DNA from: Austwickia sp040006675
GTDB lineage: Bacteria; Actinomycetota; Actinomycetes; Actinomycetales; Dermatophilaceae
DNA length: 7,581 nucleotides
Direction of reading: 5' to 3'
Assembly (NCBI GenBank): GCA_040006675.1
Contig: JBDTWM010000132.1
Span: 1 to 7,581, forward strand
Made by a program: the position numbers and the translations under genes. The notes beneath the pieces were generated by a model that was given only the letters and a program-made list of their open reading frames with translations, ran no database searches and was not told the DNA's origin. Below are positions 1 through 6,054 of this stretch, piece after piece (the stretch's first letter is position 1; the number at the start of each line of letters is the position of its first letter).

Positions 1-50
1 GTCCGGCGCAGGCGCCCGCGGCCTGACCTCGACGGGCCGGCGGCCTGGTC

Positions 51-56
51 TACAGT
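51..56 (+). promoter_or_regulatory. Putative -10 box of the SRP RNA promoter
   Basis: The hexamer TACAGT fits the actinobacterial TANNNT -10 pattern and ends 7 nt before G64, where the SRP RNA terminal helix begins. No good -35 is visible; TCGACG at 29-34 has a 16-nt spacer but is a poor match. The placement supports G64 as the RNA 5' end. Confidence 0.5.
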
Positions 57-63
57 AGAAGTC

Positions 64-152
64 GGCCCCCCGTGTGGTGGTACCTCTCCGAACTCCCCCA
101 GGGCAGGAATGCAGCAAGGGTAGGTGAGCTCTTCCAGGTACGCGGGGGGTCC
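64..152 (+). ncRNA. ffs: Small signal recognition particle RNA (4.5S-type, scRNA)
   Basis: This is the RNA component of the bacterial SRP, which binds Ffh and directs ribosomes making membrane and secreted proteins to FtsY at the membrane. The conserved domain IV tip is clear: CAGG (99-102), three-base stem GCA, GGAA tetraloop (106-109), stem TGC, then AGCA (113-116), which is the Ffh-binding symmetric loop. The arms close properly: GTACCT (80-85) pairs with AGGTAC (136-141), and the run CCCCCCG (66-72) pairs with CGGGGGG (143-149), with GG/CC ends around a bulged T150. At about 89 nt it is the short form without an Alu domain, as in most actinobacteria, where this gene typically lies close to dnaX. 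Here a minus-strand regulator gene lies between them. The exact ends are inferred from the pairing. Confidence 0.93.
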
Positions 153-164
153 TCACGTCTTTGG

Positions 165-1004
165 TCAGCCGCTTGCCGCCCGCAGCTGGGCGTCCTCGGA
201 CGCTGCGGGCGGGGTAGCGCGCAGCCGGTAGCCGACGCCGCGCACGGCTTCGACCACCGAGGGGCCCCCGGCATTGACGATCTTGCGGCGTAGGCGGCTC
301 ACATGCACCTCGATCAGGTGGTCGTCGCCGGGCCAGTCGCCCCAGATCGCCCGCACGATCTCGGTGCGCGGCAGCACGCGCTGGCCGGAGGACAGCAAGA
401 GACGCAGCAGCTCGAATTCTGTACGGGTGAGGTGCACCTCGACATCGCCCACGAACGCCCGGCGTGTGTCGGGGTCGATCGAGACGACCCCGACAGCCAG
501 GACGCTGCTGCGCGCGTGGCCACGGCGGGCCGACAGGCCGGACGGGTTGCCGCGCGACGGGTCGGGACCGGCCTGGGCCCCGCTGTGCGCACCGCCGCCA
601 CTCGCCACGCCGCTACCCGCCACGGCGTCCGGTGGCGCCGGGCTCGCGATGCGGGAGCGCCTGGCCAGCGAGGTCAGTCGCGCGGCGAGCGCCCGCGTCG
701 ACGAGGGCCAGACGACGAAATCGTCGGCCCCGGAAGTGAAGGCGGCAACCTCCGCGAGTTCGTCGGCGCCGGGGGACAGGACCACGAACGGCACGTTGCT
801 CAACGACCGGTGGAGCTGCGCGGCGGGGTTGCCGGGCAGTCGACGGTCGAGGAGGGCGACTCCTGGATGGTGGGGTCCGCAGGCCATGCGCGCCGACGTG
901 ACGTCGGGCACGGCCACACTGTGGAGCCCGTGTTCGCGTAGCCCAGCGGTCACCCGCCGGCGTGTCACCCGGTCCGGGGACACCACCAGGACCGTCATCC
1001 GCAT
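165..1004 (-). CDS. OmpR/PhoB-type winged-helix response regulator with a degenerate receiver domain
   Basis: This is a 279-residue DNA-binding regulator. Residues 3-115 resemble a CheY-like receiver, with LLDRRLPG placing the phospho-acceptor at Asp53. Residues 168-265 form an OmpR-type winged helix: a VVSIDPDTRRAFV strand region, LTRTEFELLRLLL, the recognition helix region HLIEVHVSRLRRKI, and the wing VRGVGYRL. The receiver is atypical. The usual acidic pair after the first strand reads S-P-D (9-11), the switch Thr is Ser77, and the conserved Lys is Trp99 (VVWPSS). A Gly/Ser/Ala/Pro-rich linker of about 48 residues (120-167) joins the domains, longer than usual. I chose ATG at 1004 because the receiver begins there and G-rich sequence precedes it; an in-frame upstream start at 1082 would add 26 residues unlike a receiver. 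ATG at 998 is also possible. No histidine kinase gene is adjacent. It probably acts independently of phosphorylation or in a non-standard way; targets are unknown. Confidence 0.88.
   Translation of the reverse strand: MRMTVLVVSPDRVTRRRVTAGLREHGLHSVAVPDVTSARMACGPHHPGVALLDRRLPGNPAAQLHRSLSNVPFVVLSPGADELAEVAAFTSGADDFVVWPSSTRALAARLTSLARRSRIASPAPPDAVAGSGVASGGGAHSGAQAGPDPSRGNPSGLSARRGHARSSVLAVGVVSIDPDTRRAFVGDVEVHLTRTEFELLRLLLSSGQRVLPRTEIVRAIWGDWPGDDHLIEVHVSRLRRKIVNAGGPSVVEAVRGVGYRLRATPPAASEDAQLRAASG
176..212. terminator. Strong GC-rich hairpin between the convergent SRP RNA and regulator genes
   Basis: CCGCCCGCAGC (176-186) and GCTGCGGGCGG (202-212) form a perfect 11-bp inverted repeat with a 15-nt loop. 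It starts 24 nt past the SRP RNA 3' end and lies within the last codons of the convergent regulator gene. There is no T-tract on either side, so it would be a U-less terminator or an RNA 3'-end stabiliser, both reported for high-GC organisms. The hairpin is seen directly; the function is inferred. Confidence 0.45.
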
Positions 1005-1198
1005 ACACCCCACCCCCACTGCTGTCCTGTCCGCGCCCGCTCGTCTCGGTCGGATACAGGCGGCTGGGTCCGTGAGCGACACGTGATTCTCCTCTCGAAG
1101 CCTAGAGCCGGACGGGCGTCCAGGGAAGCCCCGAGCCTGCGCGCCGCTCAGCGAGCGAGGGGTGATCGTTGTCCGCCCGGGCCGTTAAGGTCGCTGTC
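1005..1198. other. Divergent intergenic region between the regulator and dnaX
   Basis: This 194-bp stretch separates two divergent genes and should carry both promoters. On the dnaX side TAAGGT is listed separately. On the regulator side I see only G-rich sequence just before its ATG and no convincing -10. I found no credible small gene, tRNA or riboswitch here. Confidence 0.6.
1186..1191 (+). promoter_or_regulatory. Putative -10 box for leaderless dnaX transcript
   Basis: TAAGGT matches TANNNT and ends 7 nt before the GTG at 1199, the same spacing as the SRP RNA -10 to its 5' end. Transcription would then begin at or next to the start codon. The AAGG inside it could instead be read as a weak Shine-Dalgarno. 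Confidence 0.45.
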
Positions 1199-3778
1199 GT
1201 GAGCATCGCCCTGTACCGCCGCTACCGGCCGCAGACGTTCGCCGAGCTCATCGGTCAGGAACACGTCACGCAGCCGCTGATGCAAGCGCTCGCCACGGGG
1301 CGGGTGGGGCATGCATATCTCTTCAGCGGCCCCCGCGGCTGCGGCAAGACCACCAGCGCCCGGATCTTGGCCCGCTGCCTGAACTGCGAGCAGGGCCCGA
1401 CGGCGACGCCGTGCGGCGAATGTCCTTCCTGCCAGGGACTCGCCACGGGCGGCCCCGGCACCGTCGACGTGATCGAGATCGACGCGGCCTCGCACGGGGG
1501 CGTGGACGACGCGCGAGACCTGCGCGAGAAGGCGTCGTACGGGCCGGCGCAGTCGCGGTTCAAGGTCTACATCATCGACGAAGCGCACATGGTCACCCCG
1601 CAAGGCTTCAACGCGCTGCTCAAGATCGTCGAGGAGCCGCCGGAGCACGTGAAGTTCATCTTTGCGACGACCGAGCCGGACAAGGTGATCGGGACGATCC
1701 GGTCGCGGACGCACCACTACCCGTTCCGGCTCGTGCCGCCGAGCCGACTGACCGACTATCTGGCGTCGATGTGCGAGCGGGAGGGCGTGGCCGTCGAGGC
1801 CGGCGTGCTCTCGTTCGTGGTGCGCGCGGGGGGAGGGTCGGTGCGCGACTCGCTGTCCGTGCTCGACCAGCTGATCGCGGGGTCGGGACCGGAAGGCCTG
1901 ACGTACGCGGGCGCCGCCGCGCTGCTCGGTTTCACCGAGGGGGAGCTGCTCGACGCGACGGTGGAGGCGCTCGCGGTCGGCGACGGTGGGGCAGTGTTCC
2001 GGCAGGTCGACCGCGTGATCGAGACGGGCCATGACCCGCGGCGGTTCATCGAGGACCTGCTGGAGCGGTTCCGGGACCTGATCATCGTGGCGGCCTGCCC
2101 GGACAGCGCCGCGGCGGTGCTGCGGGGCGTGGCGGAGGACCAGCTCGACCGGATGCGCCAGCAGGCGGCGTCATACGGGCCGGGCGAGCTGTCCCGCTGT
2201 GCCGACATCGTGAACGCCGGGCTGAGCGAGCTGGCCGGGGCGACCTCACCGCGCCTGCAGCTCGAGCTGATCTGCGCCCGGCTGCTCCTGCCGGCGGCGT
2301 CGGGGGTCGGGGGGTACGCGGCGAGGCTCGACCGTCTGGAGCGACGCCTGGAGATGGGCGGCCCGGTGCCGACGGGTCCGAGAGCGGGTGCGCAGGGCGA
2401 CGGGCGCGCGCAGAGCGCGGCATCGCCGGACATCGTGGACATCGTGGACATCGTGGACACGGAGGACGCCCAGACGGACCGAGACGAGCGGCGCGAGGCG
2501 ATCCCGACGGGCGGCCCGCCTCCCGTCGCCTCTGGGGCGGTGCAGGGTCGCACGGCGGACCCCTCGCCCGGTGAGACTCACGAGCGGGCAGTCCCGTCGG
2601 GGGACACGCCCAGCCCGACCCCCCGGGGTGGTCTCGACACGGACGCGATCCGGCGCAGCTGGCCCGACGTCTTGGCGCGGATCTTCACGATCCGGCGCGT
2701 CACCTGGACGTTCCTGTCGGAGCACGCGCAGGTGTTGGAGTACGACGGGCAGCGCCTCGTCCTCGGCATCGCGACGGACGGGCTGGCGCGGACCTTCCAC
2801 AGCGGCAATCACGCAGAGGTGGTGCGGCAGGCGCTGAGCGAGGCCCTGGGGGTCGACACCCGGATCGAGGGCGTGTCGATGTCCGCGGCCAGCCCGAGCG
2901 ATAGCCGCGCCGGGGGAGAGCGTCAGAGCGCAGAGCGCCGCCGACCCGAGCGGGAGGTGCGCAGCGGGCCGGGAGGTGGGGGGCGTCCGGCTGGTCGAGG
3001 GCGTCCCCAGGGCCGGCGGCTCGGGAGTGAAGGCGGGGCCGGAGGACCCGCCGGCGACGTCCCGCCACCGTCCGACGCCGAGGCCCCTGACGACGACGAT
3101 GCTCCACCACCACCGCAGGACGGGCCATCGCCGGATGCCCCACCGCCGGATGCGCCGCTGCAGGACAGTGCGCAGGACGGGCCGCCGCGGGCGCCCCGTC
3201 CACCCTCGGCGCCGCGCGGCACGCGACCGGATCCGGCTCAAGCGCGCGGCGCGACCGCGAGGCGCCCGCATCCGGCCACCGCCTCATCACCAGGAACAGG
3301 CTCACCAGGAACGACCGCGGGCGCGTACGGGGGCTTCACGGGATACTCGCGCATCGGCGAGCGCGGCTTCCCCGCGGGGGACGGCGCACAGCGCGACGAC
3401 GACAGCGCGGGGGCCGACGAGTGGGCCGAGCCCGAGGGCCCGCGCGAGGAGCTGGCCGGTTTCGACATGCCGACGACCCGTGGCGAGAAGGCCCCGTCGG
3501 GGTTGGGTCCGTACGCCGAACCAGAGCCGGGTGGGACCGGGCTCGACTCCCAGACAGGCACATCCGCCCGCGCCGACGCCGTCGCAAGGATGACTTCGGG
3601 CGACGAGGACGACAAGGTGGGGGGCGGTGGGCCCCGGGCCGGAACCTCCGACGAACTCGGTGGCGCGAGTCGCGACGACGAAGACATCAGCGACCTCACG
3701 GCGGTCGGGCAACCGGTCATCGAGAGGGTCCTGGGCGGGGTCGTGATCGCCGACCAGCACATGGCCCCCGGCCCTTGA
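1199..3778 (+). CDS. dnaX: DNA polymerase III subunit gamma/tau
   Basis: DnaX is the clamp-loader ATPase that opens the beta sliding clamp and links polymerase cores at the replication fork. GTG at 1199 gives 859 residues beginning MSIALYRRYRPQTF, the family's usual N-terminus; the upstream TTG at 1169 would add ten unlikely residues. Seen are Walker A GPRGCGKT (44-51), zinc cysteines 63, 72, 75 and 78, Walker B YIIDEAH with Asp127-Glu128, sensor 1 FATTEPDKV, and sensor 2 GGSVRDSLSVLDQ (Arg216), then the helical collar to about residue 370. A second folded stretch at about 480-560 (SWPDVLARI, LVLGIATDGLARTF) matches the extra domain of actinobacterial DnaX. Residues 561-815 are Pro/Asp/Gly/Ala-rich and probably disordered. 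The last 33 residues hold an actinobacterial-type motif (DISDLTAVGQPVIERVLGG). No slippery sequence for making a short gamma form is convincing. The gene divergently adjoins a regulator and precedes an acyltransferase. Confidence 0.97.
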   Translation: MSIALYRRYRPQTFAELIGQEHVTQPLMQALATGRVGHAYLFSGPRGCGKTTSARILARCLNCEQGPTATPCGECPSCQGLATGGPGTVDVIEIDAASHGGVDDARDLREKASYGPAQSRFKVYIIDEAHMVTPQGFNALLKIVEEPPEHVKFIFATTEPDKVIGTIRSRTHHYPFRLVPPSRLTDYLASMCEREGVAVEAGVLSFVVRAGGGSVRDSLSVLDQLIAGSGPEGLTYAGAAALLGFTEGELLDATVEALAVGDGGAVFRQVDRVIETGHDPRRFIEDLLERFRDLIIVAACPDSAAAVLRGVAEDQLDRMRQQAASYGPGELSRCADIVNAGLSELAGATSPRLQLELICARLLLPAASGVGGYAARLDRLERRLEMGGPVPTGPRAGAQGDGRAQSAASPDIVDIVDIVDTEDAQTDRDERREAIPTGGPPPVASGAVQGRTADPSPGETHERAVPSGDTPSPTPRGGLDTDAIRRSWPDVLARIFTIRRVTWTFLSEHAQVLEYDGQRLVLGIATDGLARTFHSGNHAEVVRQALSEALGVDTRIEGVSMSAASPSDSRAGGERQSAERRRPEREVRSGPGGGGRPAGRGRPQGRRLGSEGGAGGPAGDVPPPSDAEAPDDDDAPPPPQDGPSPDAPPPDAPLQDSAQDGPPRAPRPPSAPRGTRPDPAQARGATARRPHPATASSPGTGSPGTTAGAYGGFTGYSRIGERGFPAGDGAQRDDDSAGADEWAEPEGPREELAGFDMPTTRGEKAPSGLGPYAEPEPGGTGLDSQTGTSARADAVARMTSGDEDDKVGGGGPRAGTSDELGGASRDDEDISDLTAVGQPVIERVLGGVVIADQHMAPGP
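2429..2455 (+). repeat. Three perfect 9-bp tandem repeats in dnaX
   Basis: The unit GACATCGTG occurs three times head to tail, followed by GAC, encoding Asp-Ile-Val three times from residue 411. It lies in the linker between the clamp-loader collar and the second conserved domain. As the unit is a multiple of three, gain or loss of copies would keep the frame. Confidence 0.9.
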
Positions 3779-3848
3779 CCGACTGGCCTCGGCCGCCGTG
3801 CGCGTCCCCGGATGTGGACGTGACCTGCGCAAGGGGCGGAGGCGCGGC

Positions 3849-3854
3849 TAGGCT
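3849..3854 (+). promoter_or_regulatory. Putative -10 box for leaderless acyltransferase transcript
   Basis: TAGGCT (TANNNT type) ends 8 nt before the GTG at 3863. The only Shine-Dalgarno-like GGAGG (3838-3842) is 20 nt from the GTG, too far to act, which favours leaderless initiation. No clear -35 is seen. Confidence 0.5.
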
Positions 3855-3862
3855 GACCATCC

Positions 3863-4654
3863 GTGAAGGCCCCCCGGATCCCCCCCGACACGGCAGCGCG
3901 CCTCCAGGCGCTGAAGGCCGAGCAAGCGGAACGTCTCAGCGCCGTGAAAAACGTGCGGCTCCCCAAGGTGGAGGCCACCCGGTTCTACGAGACCACCCGC
4001 GCCGTCGCCGGCCCGGCGATTCGCGGGTTCGTCCGCGCGCAGGTGCGCGGTGCCGACCACGTCCCACTGGACGGGCCCGTGATCATCGCGAGCAACCACC
4101 GGTCCTTCTTCGACAGCCTCATCCTGCCCGCGACCTCGCCGCGGCCCATCACCTTCCTCGCCAAGGCCGAATATTTCACGGGCCGCGGCGTCATCGGCGC
4201 CGTGCGCCGCGCCTTCTTCACCGCGGTCGGCGCGATCCCGGTCGACCGCACGCAGACCCGCGCCGCGCAGATCTCGCTCGACATCGCCCTCGACGTGCTG
4301 CAGCGTGACGGCGCGTTCGGCATCTATCCGGAGGGCACACGCAGCCGGGACGGGCGGCTCTACCGGGGTCACACGGGTATCGGACATCTTGTCCTCGAAT
4401 CCGGTGCGCCCGTCATCCCGGTCGCGTTGAAGGGCACCGAGCGGATCCAGCCGATCGGATCGCACATGATCCACCCGGCCAAGGTGCACATCGAGTTCGG
4501 TCCCGCCCTGCACCTGGCCGAGCGATTCGCGTCGATGCCGCGCGGCAAGGCCCGACGAGAGATCGCCGACGAGGTCATGGCCGCGATCCACGCCATGTCG
4601 GGCCAGGAGTTGGCGGGGGAATACAACGTCCGCCCTTCGCAACCAGATCGTTGA
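3863..4654 (+). CDS. PlsC-family lysophospholipid (1-acylglycerol-3-phosphate) acyltransferase
   Basis: This 263-residue protein belongs to the PlsC/LPLAT family, which transfers acyl chains to lysophosphatidic acid or related acceptors at the inner face of the cell membrane. The catalytic motif HX4D is seen as NHRSFFD (His79, Asp84). The substrate-binding motif is YPEGTRSRDG (155-164), and the later motif is GAPVIPVALKGTERIQP (181-197). The N-terminal 45 residues are highly charged and helical-looking, without a signal peptide or obvious membrane span. The start is GTG at 3863, 84 nt after the dnaX stop. Its own -10 box suggests separate transcription, though readthrough from dnaX is possible. 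It occupies the position where ybaB usually lies between dnaX and recR. Exact substrate (LPA, glycolipid or mannolipid) cannot be told from sequence. Confidence 0.92.
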   Translation: MKAPRIPPDTAARLQALKAEQAERLSAVKNVRLPKVEATRFYETTRAVAGPAIRGFVRAQVRGADHVPLDGPVIIASNHRSFFDSLILPATSPRPITFLAKAEYFTGRGVIGAVRRAFFTAVGAIPVDRTQTRAAQISLDIALDVLQRDGAFGIYPEGTRSRDGRLYRGHTGIGHLVLESGAPVIPVALKGTERIQPIGSHMIHPAKVHIEFGPALHLAERFASMPRGKARREIADEVMAAIHAMSGQELAGEYNVRPSQPDR

Positions 4655-4698
4655 AACGGCCGTCAGCGCTGCCTTCGGTGATTGTCGGGGGAACGACG

Positions 4699-4704
4699 TA
4701 GGGT
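4699..4704 (+). promoter_or_regulatory. Putative -10 box for leaderless recR transcript
   Basis: TAGGGT fits TANNNT and ends 7 nt before the GTG at 4712, repeating the spacing seen at dnaX and the SRP RNA. It overlaps the alternative GTG at 4703, which argues for 4712 as the real start. Confidence 0.45.
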
Positions 4705-4711
4705 GTCGGAT

Positions 4712-5311
4712 GTGTACGAAGGCGTGGTGCAGGACCTCATCGACGAACTCGGGCGGCTTCCCGGGATCGGTCCCAAGGGCGCCCAGCGCATCGCGTTCCA
4801 CCTGCTCCAGACCGACGAGATCGACGTGCGGCGACTGGTGGACGCGCTCATCCAGGTAAAACAGCGCGTCCGATTCTGCGTGACATGCGGCAACATCGCC
4901 GAGGGCGAGCAGTGCCGGATCTGCACCGACCCGCGTCGCGACGACCGTTCGATCTGCGTCGTGGAGGAGCCGAAGGACGTCGTCGCGATCGAGCGCACCC
5001 GCGAGTTCCGCGGCCGCTACCACGTGCTGGGCGGCGCGATCAGCCCCATGGAGGGCGTCGGCCCGGACGACCTGCGGTTCACCGAGCTGTTCGCGCGGCT
5101 GTCGGACAGGTCCGTGGACGAGGTGATCATCGCGACCGACCCCAACCTGGAAGGCGAGGCGACCGCTGCATACCTGGCCAGACTTCTCGCGCCCCTCGCC
5201 CTGCGGGTCACCCGGCTGGCATCCGGCCTGCCGGTGGGGGGCGACCTGGAGTACGCCGACGAGGTGACCCTCGGCCGAGCCTTTGAAGGGAGGCGACTGC
5301 TCAATGCCTGA
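4712..5311 (+). CDS. recR: Recombination mediator protein RecR
   Basis: RecR works with RecO (and RecF) to load RecA on single-stranded DNA at gaps and stalled forks. The 199-residue length is typical. Seen in order are the helix-hairpin-helix LPGIGPKGAQR (16-26), a zinc finger with Cys56, Cys59, Cys68 and Cys71, a Toprim domain with VVEEPKDVVAIE (Glu85/86) and ATDPNLEGEAT (Asp143), and the conserved C-terminal stretch LASGLPVGGDLEYAD. I chose GTG at 4712 because MYEGVVQDLIDELGRLPGIG matches the family N-terminus and a -10 box lies 7 nt upstream. GTG at 4703 and TTG at 4682 are in frame but would add 3 or 10 residues. Its end overlaps the next gene by 8 nt. YbaB/EbfC, commonly encoded just upstream, is absent. 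Confidence 0.97.
   Translation: MYEGVVQDLIDELGRLPGIGPKGAQRIAFHLLQTDEIDVRRLVDALIQVKQRVRFCVTCGNIAEGEQCRICTDPRRDDRSICVVEEPKDVVAIERTREFRGRYHVLGGAISPMEGVGPDDLRFTELFARLSDRSVDEVIIATDPNLEGEATAAYLARLLAPLALRVTRLASGLPVGGDLEYADEVTLGRAFEGRRLLNA
5286..5293 (+). promoter_or_regulatory. Shine-Dalgarno of the DUF5063 gene, inside recR
   Basis: AAGGGAGG lies 10 nt before ATG 5304 and within the last recR codons. It selects ATG 5304 over the in-frame TTG at 5283, which lies upstream of the site. It is the strongest ribosome binding site in the plus-strand block, in contrast to its neighbours, which seem leaderless. Confidence 0.75.
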
Positions 5312-5954
5312 CAGCACACGACCTGACAGCGCGATCGACAGCACGACTGACAGCACGACGGAGACGATCGAGGTGCTGCTGGGGGAGACGAGAGAGCAGG
5401 TGGACGCCGACCTGGCGCTGCTGTGCGAGGAGACGGCGGCGGAGGCGCGGCAGTTCCTCGCGGTGGTCCGCGGGGTCGGCAAGGGGGAGTCACCCGACCA
5501 GGCCATTCCTCTCCTGCTGCTCGCCACCTCCCAGATTCTCGTCACGGGCGCGAGGCTCGGCGCCATCACCGATGTGGTGCCGGCCGAGCAGTTCGAGCCC
5601 GACCTGGGCGACGATGTCGACGTCGAGGGACTGCGCCACTCGCTCGGGGCACTGCTGACCGGTCTGGACGACTACCTCGAGGTCGTCGACCCCATGACCA
5701 GCGGCGACGTCACCGCGGCCACCCTGTCCGGGACCCTTACCGAGGTCGCGGCCGCACTCGTGCACGGACTTCGCCACCACGCGGACGGTCGGGTGAGCGA
5801 GGCGCTGTGGTGGTGGCAGTTCAGCTACCTGTCGAGCTGGGGCGCTCTGGCCGCCGGGGCGCTCCGGGCCCTGCACTCGATCGTGTCTCACATTCGCCTC
5901 GACGCCGACGAAGACATCGTGGCGGAGGCGGAGTTCGACGCGCTGTACGGCTGA
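5304..5954 (+). CDS. DUF5063 domain protein of unknown function
   Basis: The product has 216 residues and no known activity. It matches what I recall of the DUF5063 family found next to recR in Streptomyces and other actinobacteria: GESPDQAIPLLLLATSQ (61-77), GARLGAITDVVP (82-93), FEPDLGDDVD (98-106) and the hallmark SEALWWWQFSYLSSWG (165-180) followed by ALRALHSIVSHIRLD. It looks all-helical and acidic and is probably cytosolic, with no signal peptide or convincing membrane span. The first 20 residues are a Ser/Thr/Asp-rich lead with repeated Asp-Ser-Thr, encoded by an imperfect 12-bp duplication (GACAGCACGACT), and are probably disordered. The ATG overlaps the recR stop by 8 nt and has a strong Shine-Dalgarno, so translation is likely coupled to recR. 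A link to RecR function is only suggested by this context. Confidence 0.88.
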   Translation: MPDSTRPDSAIDSTTDSTTETIEVLLGETREQVDADLALLCEETAAEARQFLAVVRGVGKGESPDQAIPLLLLATSQILVTGARLGAITDVVPAEQFEPDLGDDVDVEGLRHSLGALLTGLDDYLEVVDPMTSGDVTAATLSGTLTEVAAALVHGLRHHADGRVSEALWWWQFSYLSSWGALAAGALRALHSIVSHIRLDADEDIVAEAEFDALYG

Positions 5955-5956
5955 TT

Positions 5957-5970
5957 TCGCCGCGCGGCGA
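5957..5970. terminator. Small perfect palindrome after the DUF5063 gene
   Basis: TCGCCGCGCGGCGA is a perfect 14-bp palindrome starting 3 nt after the DUF5063 stop. As a hairpin it gives a stem of only 5 bp and has no T-tract, so a terminator role is weakly supported. A protein-binding palindrome is the alternative. Confidence 0.3.
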
Positions 5971-5990
5971 CACCGCGGGACGGGGTCGAT

Positions 5991-6028
5991 TCCGCTAACC
6001 CATGTCCGCTAACCCATGTCCGCTAACC
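5991..6028. repeat. 14-bp tandem repeat array A (2.7 copies)
   Basis: The unit TCCGCTAACCCATG is present twice exactly (5991-6004, 6005-6018) and then for 10 bases (6019-6028). It lies between the convergent stops of the DUF5063 and beta-helix genes, 26 bp from the latter's stop. It is outside coding sequence on both strands by my gene calls. Confidence 0.95.
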
Positions 6029-6054
6029 GAGTCCGCCCACGAGGGCCGGGCCGG

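Noticed and set aside
1168..1176. A DnaA-box-like TTGTCCGCC (from 1169) upstream of dnaX
   Set aside because: Two mismatches to the actinobacterial box and only one site, so it is consistent with chance in GC-rich DNA.
2978..2984. A GGGGGGC run in dnaX as a programmed slippage site for making a short gamma subunit
   Set aside because: In the reading frame it lies as GGT GGG GGG CGT, which does not form a proper X-XXY-YYZ heptamer. It is within disordered sequence, far past where gamma normally ends, and there is no evident stimulatory element.
2246..3271. A 341-codon minus-strand open frame opposite dnaX, plus plus-strand alternate frames such as 2976-3593 and 3421-4308
   Set aside because: All overlap dnaX (3421-4308 also the acyltransferase), show Arg/Pro/Ala-rich low-complexity products and no recognisable motif; they are shadows of third-position GC bias.
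3838..3842. GGAGG as the ribosome binding site of the acyltransferase
   Set aside because: It is 20 nt from the GTG start and no nearer in-frame start exists; a -10 box between them fits leaderless initiation better.
3848..5569. A 573-codon open frame on the minus strand across the acyltransferase, recR and part of the DUF5063 gene
   Set aside because: It is antisense to three clearly recognised proteins, has Arg/Gly/His-rich composition with no domain, and long open antisense frames are expected in DNA this GC-rich.
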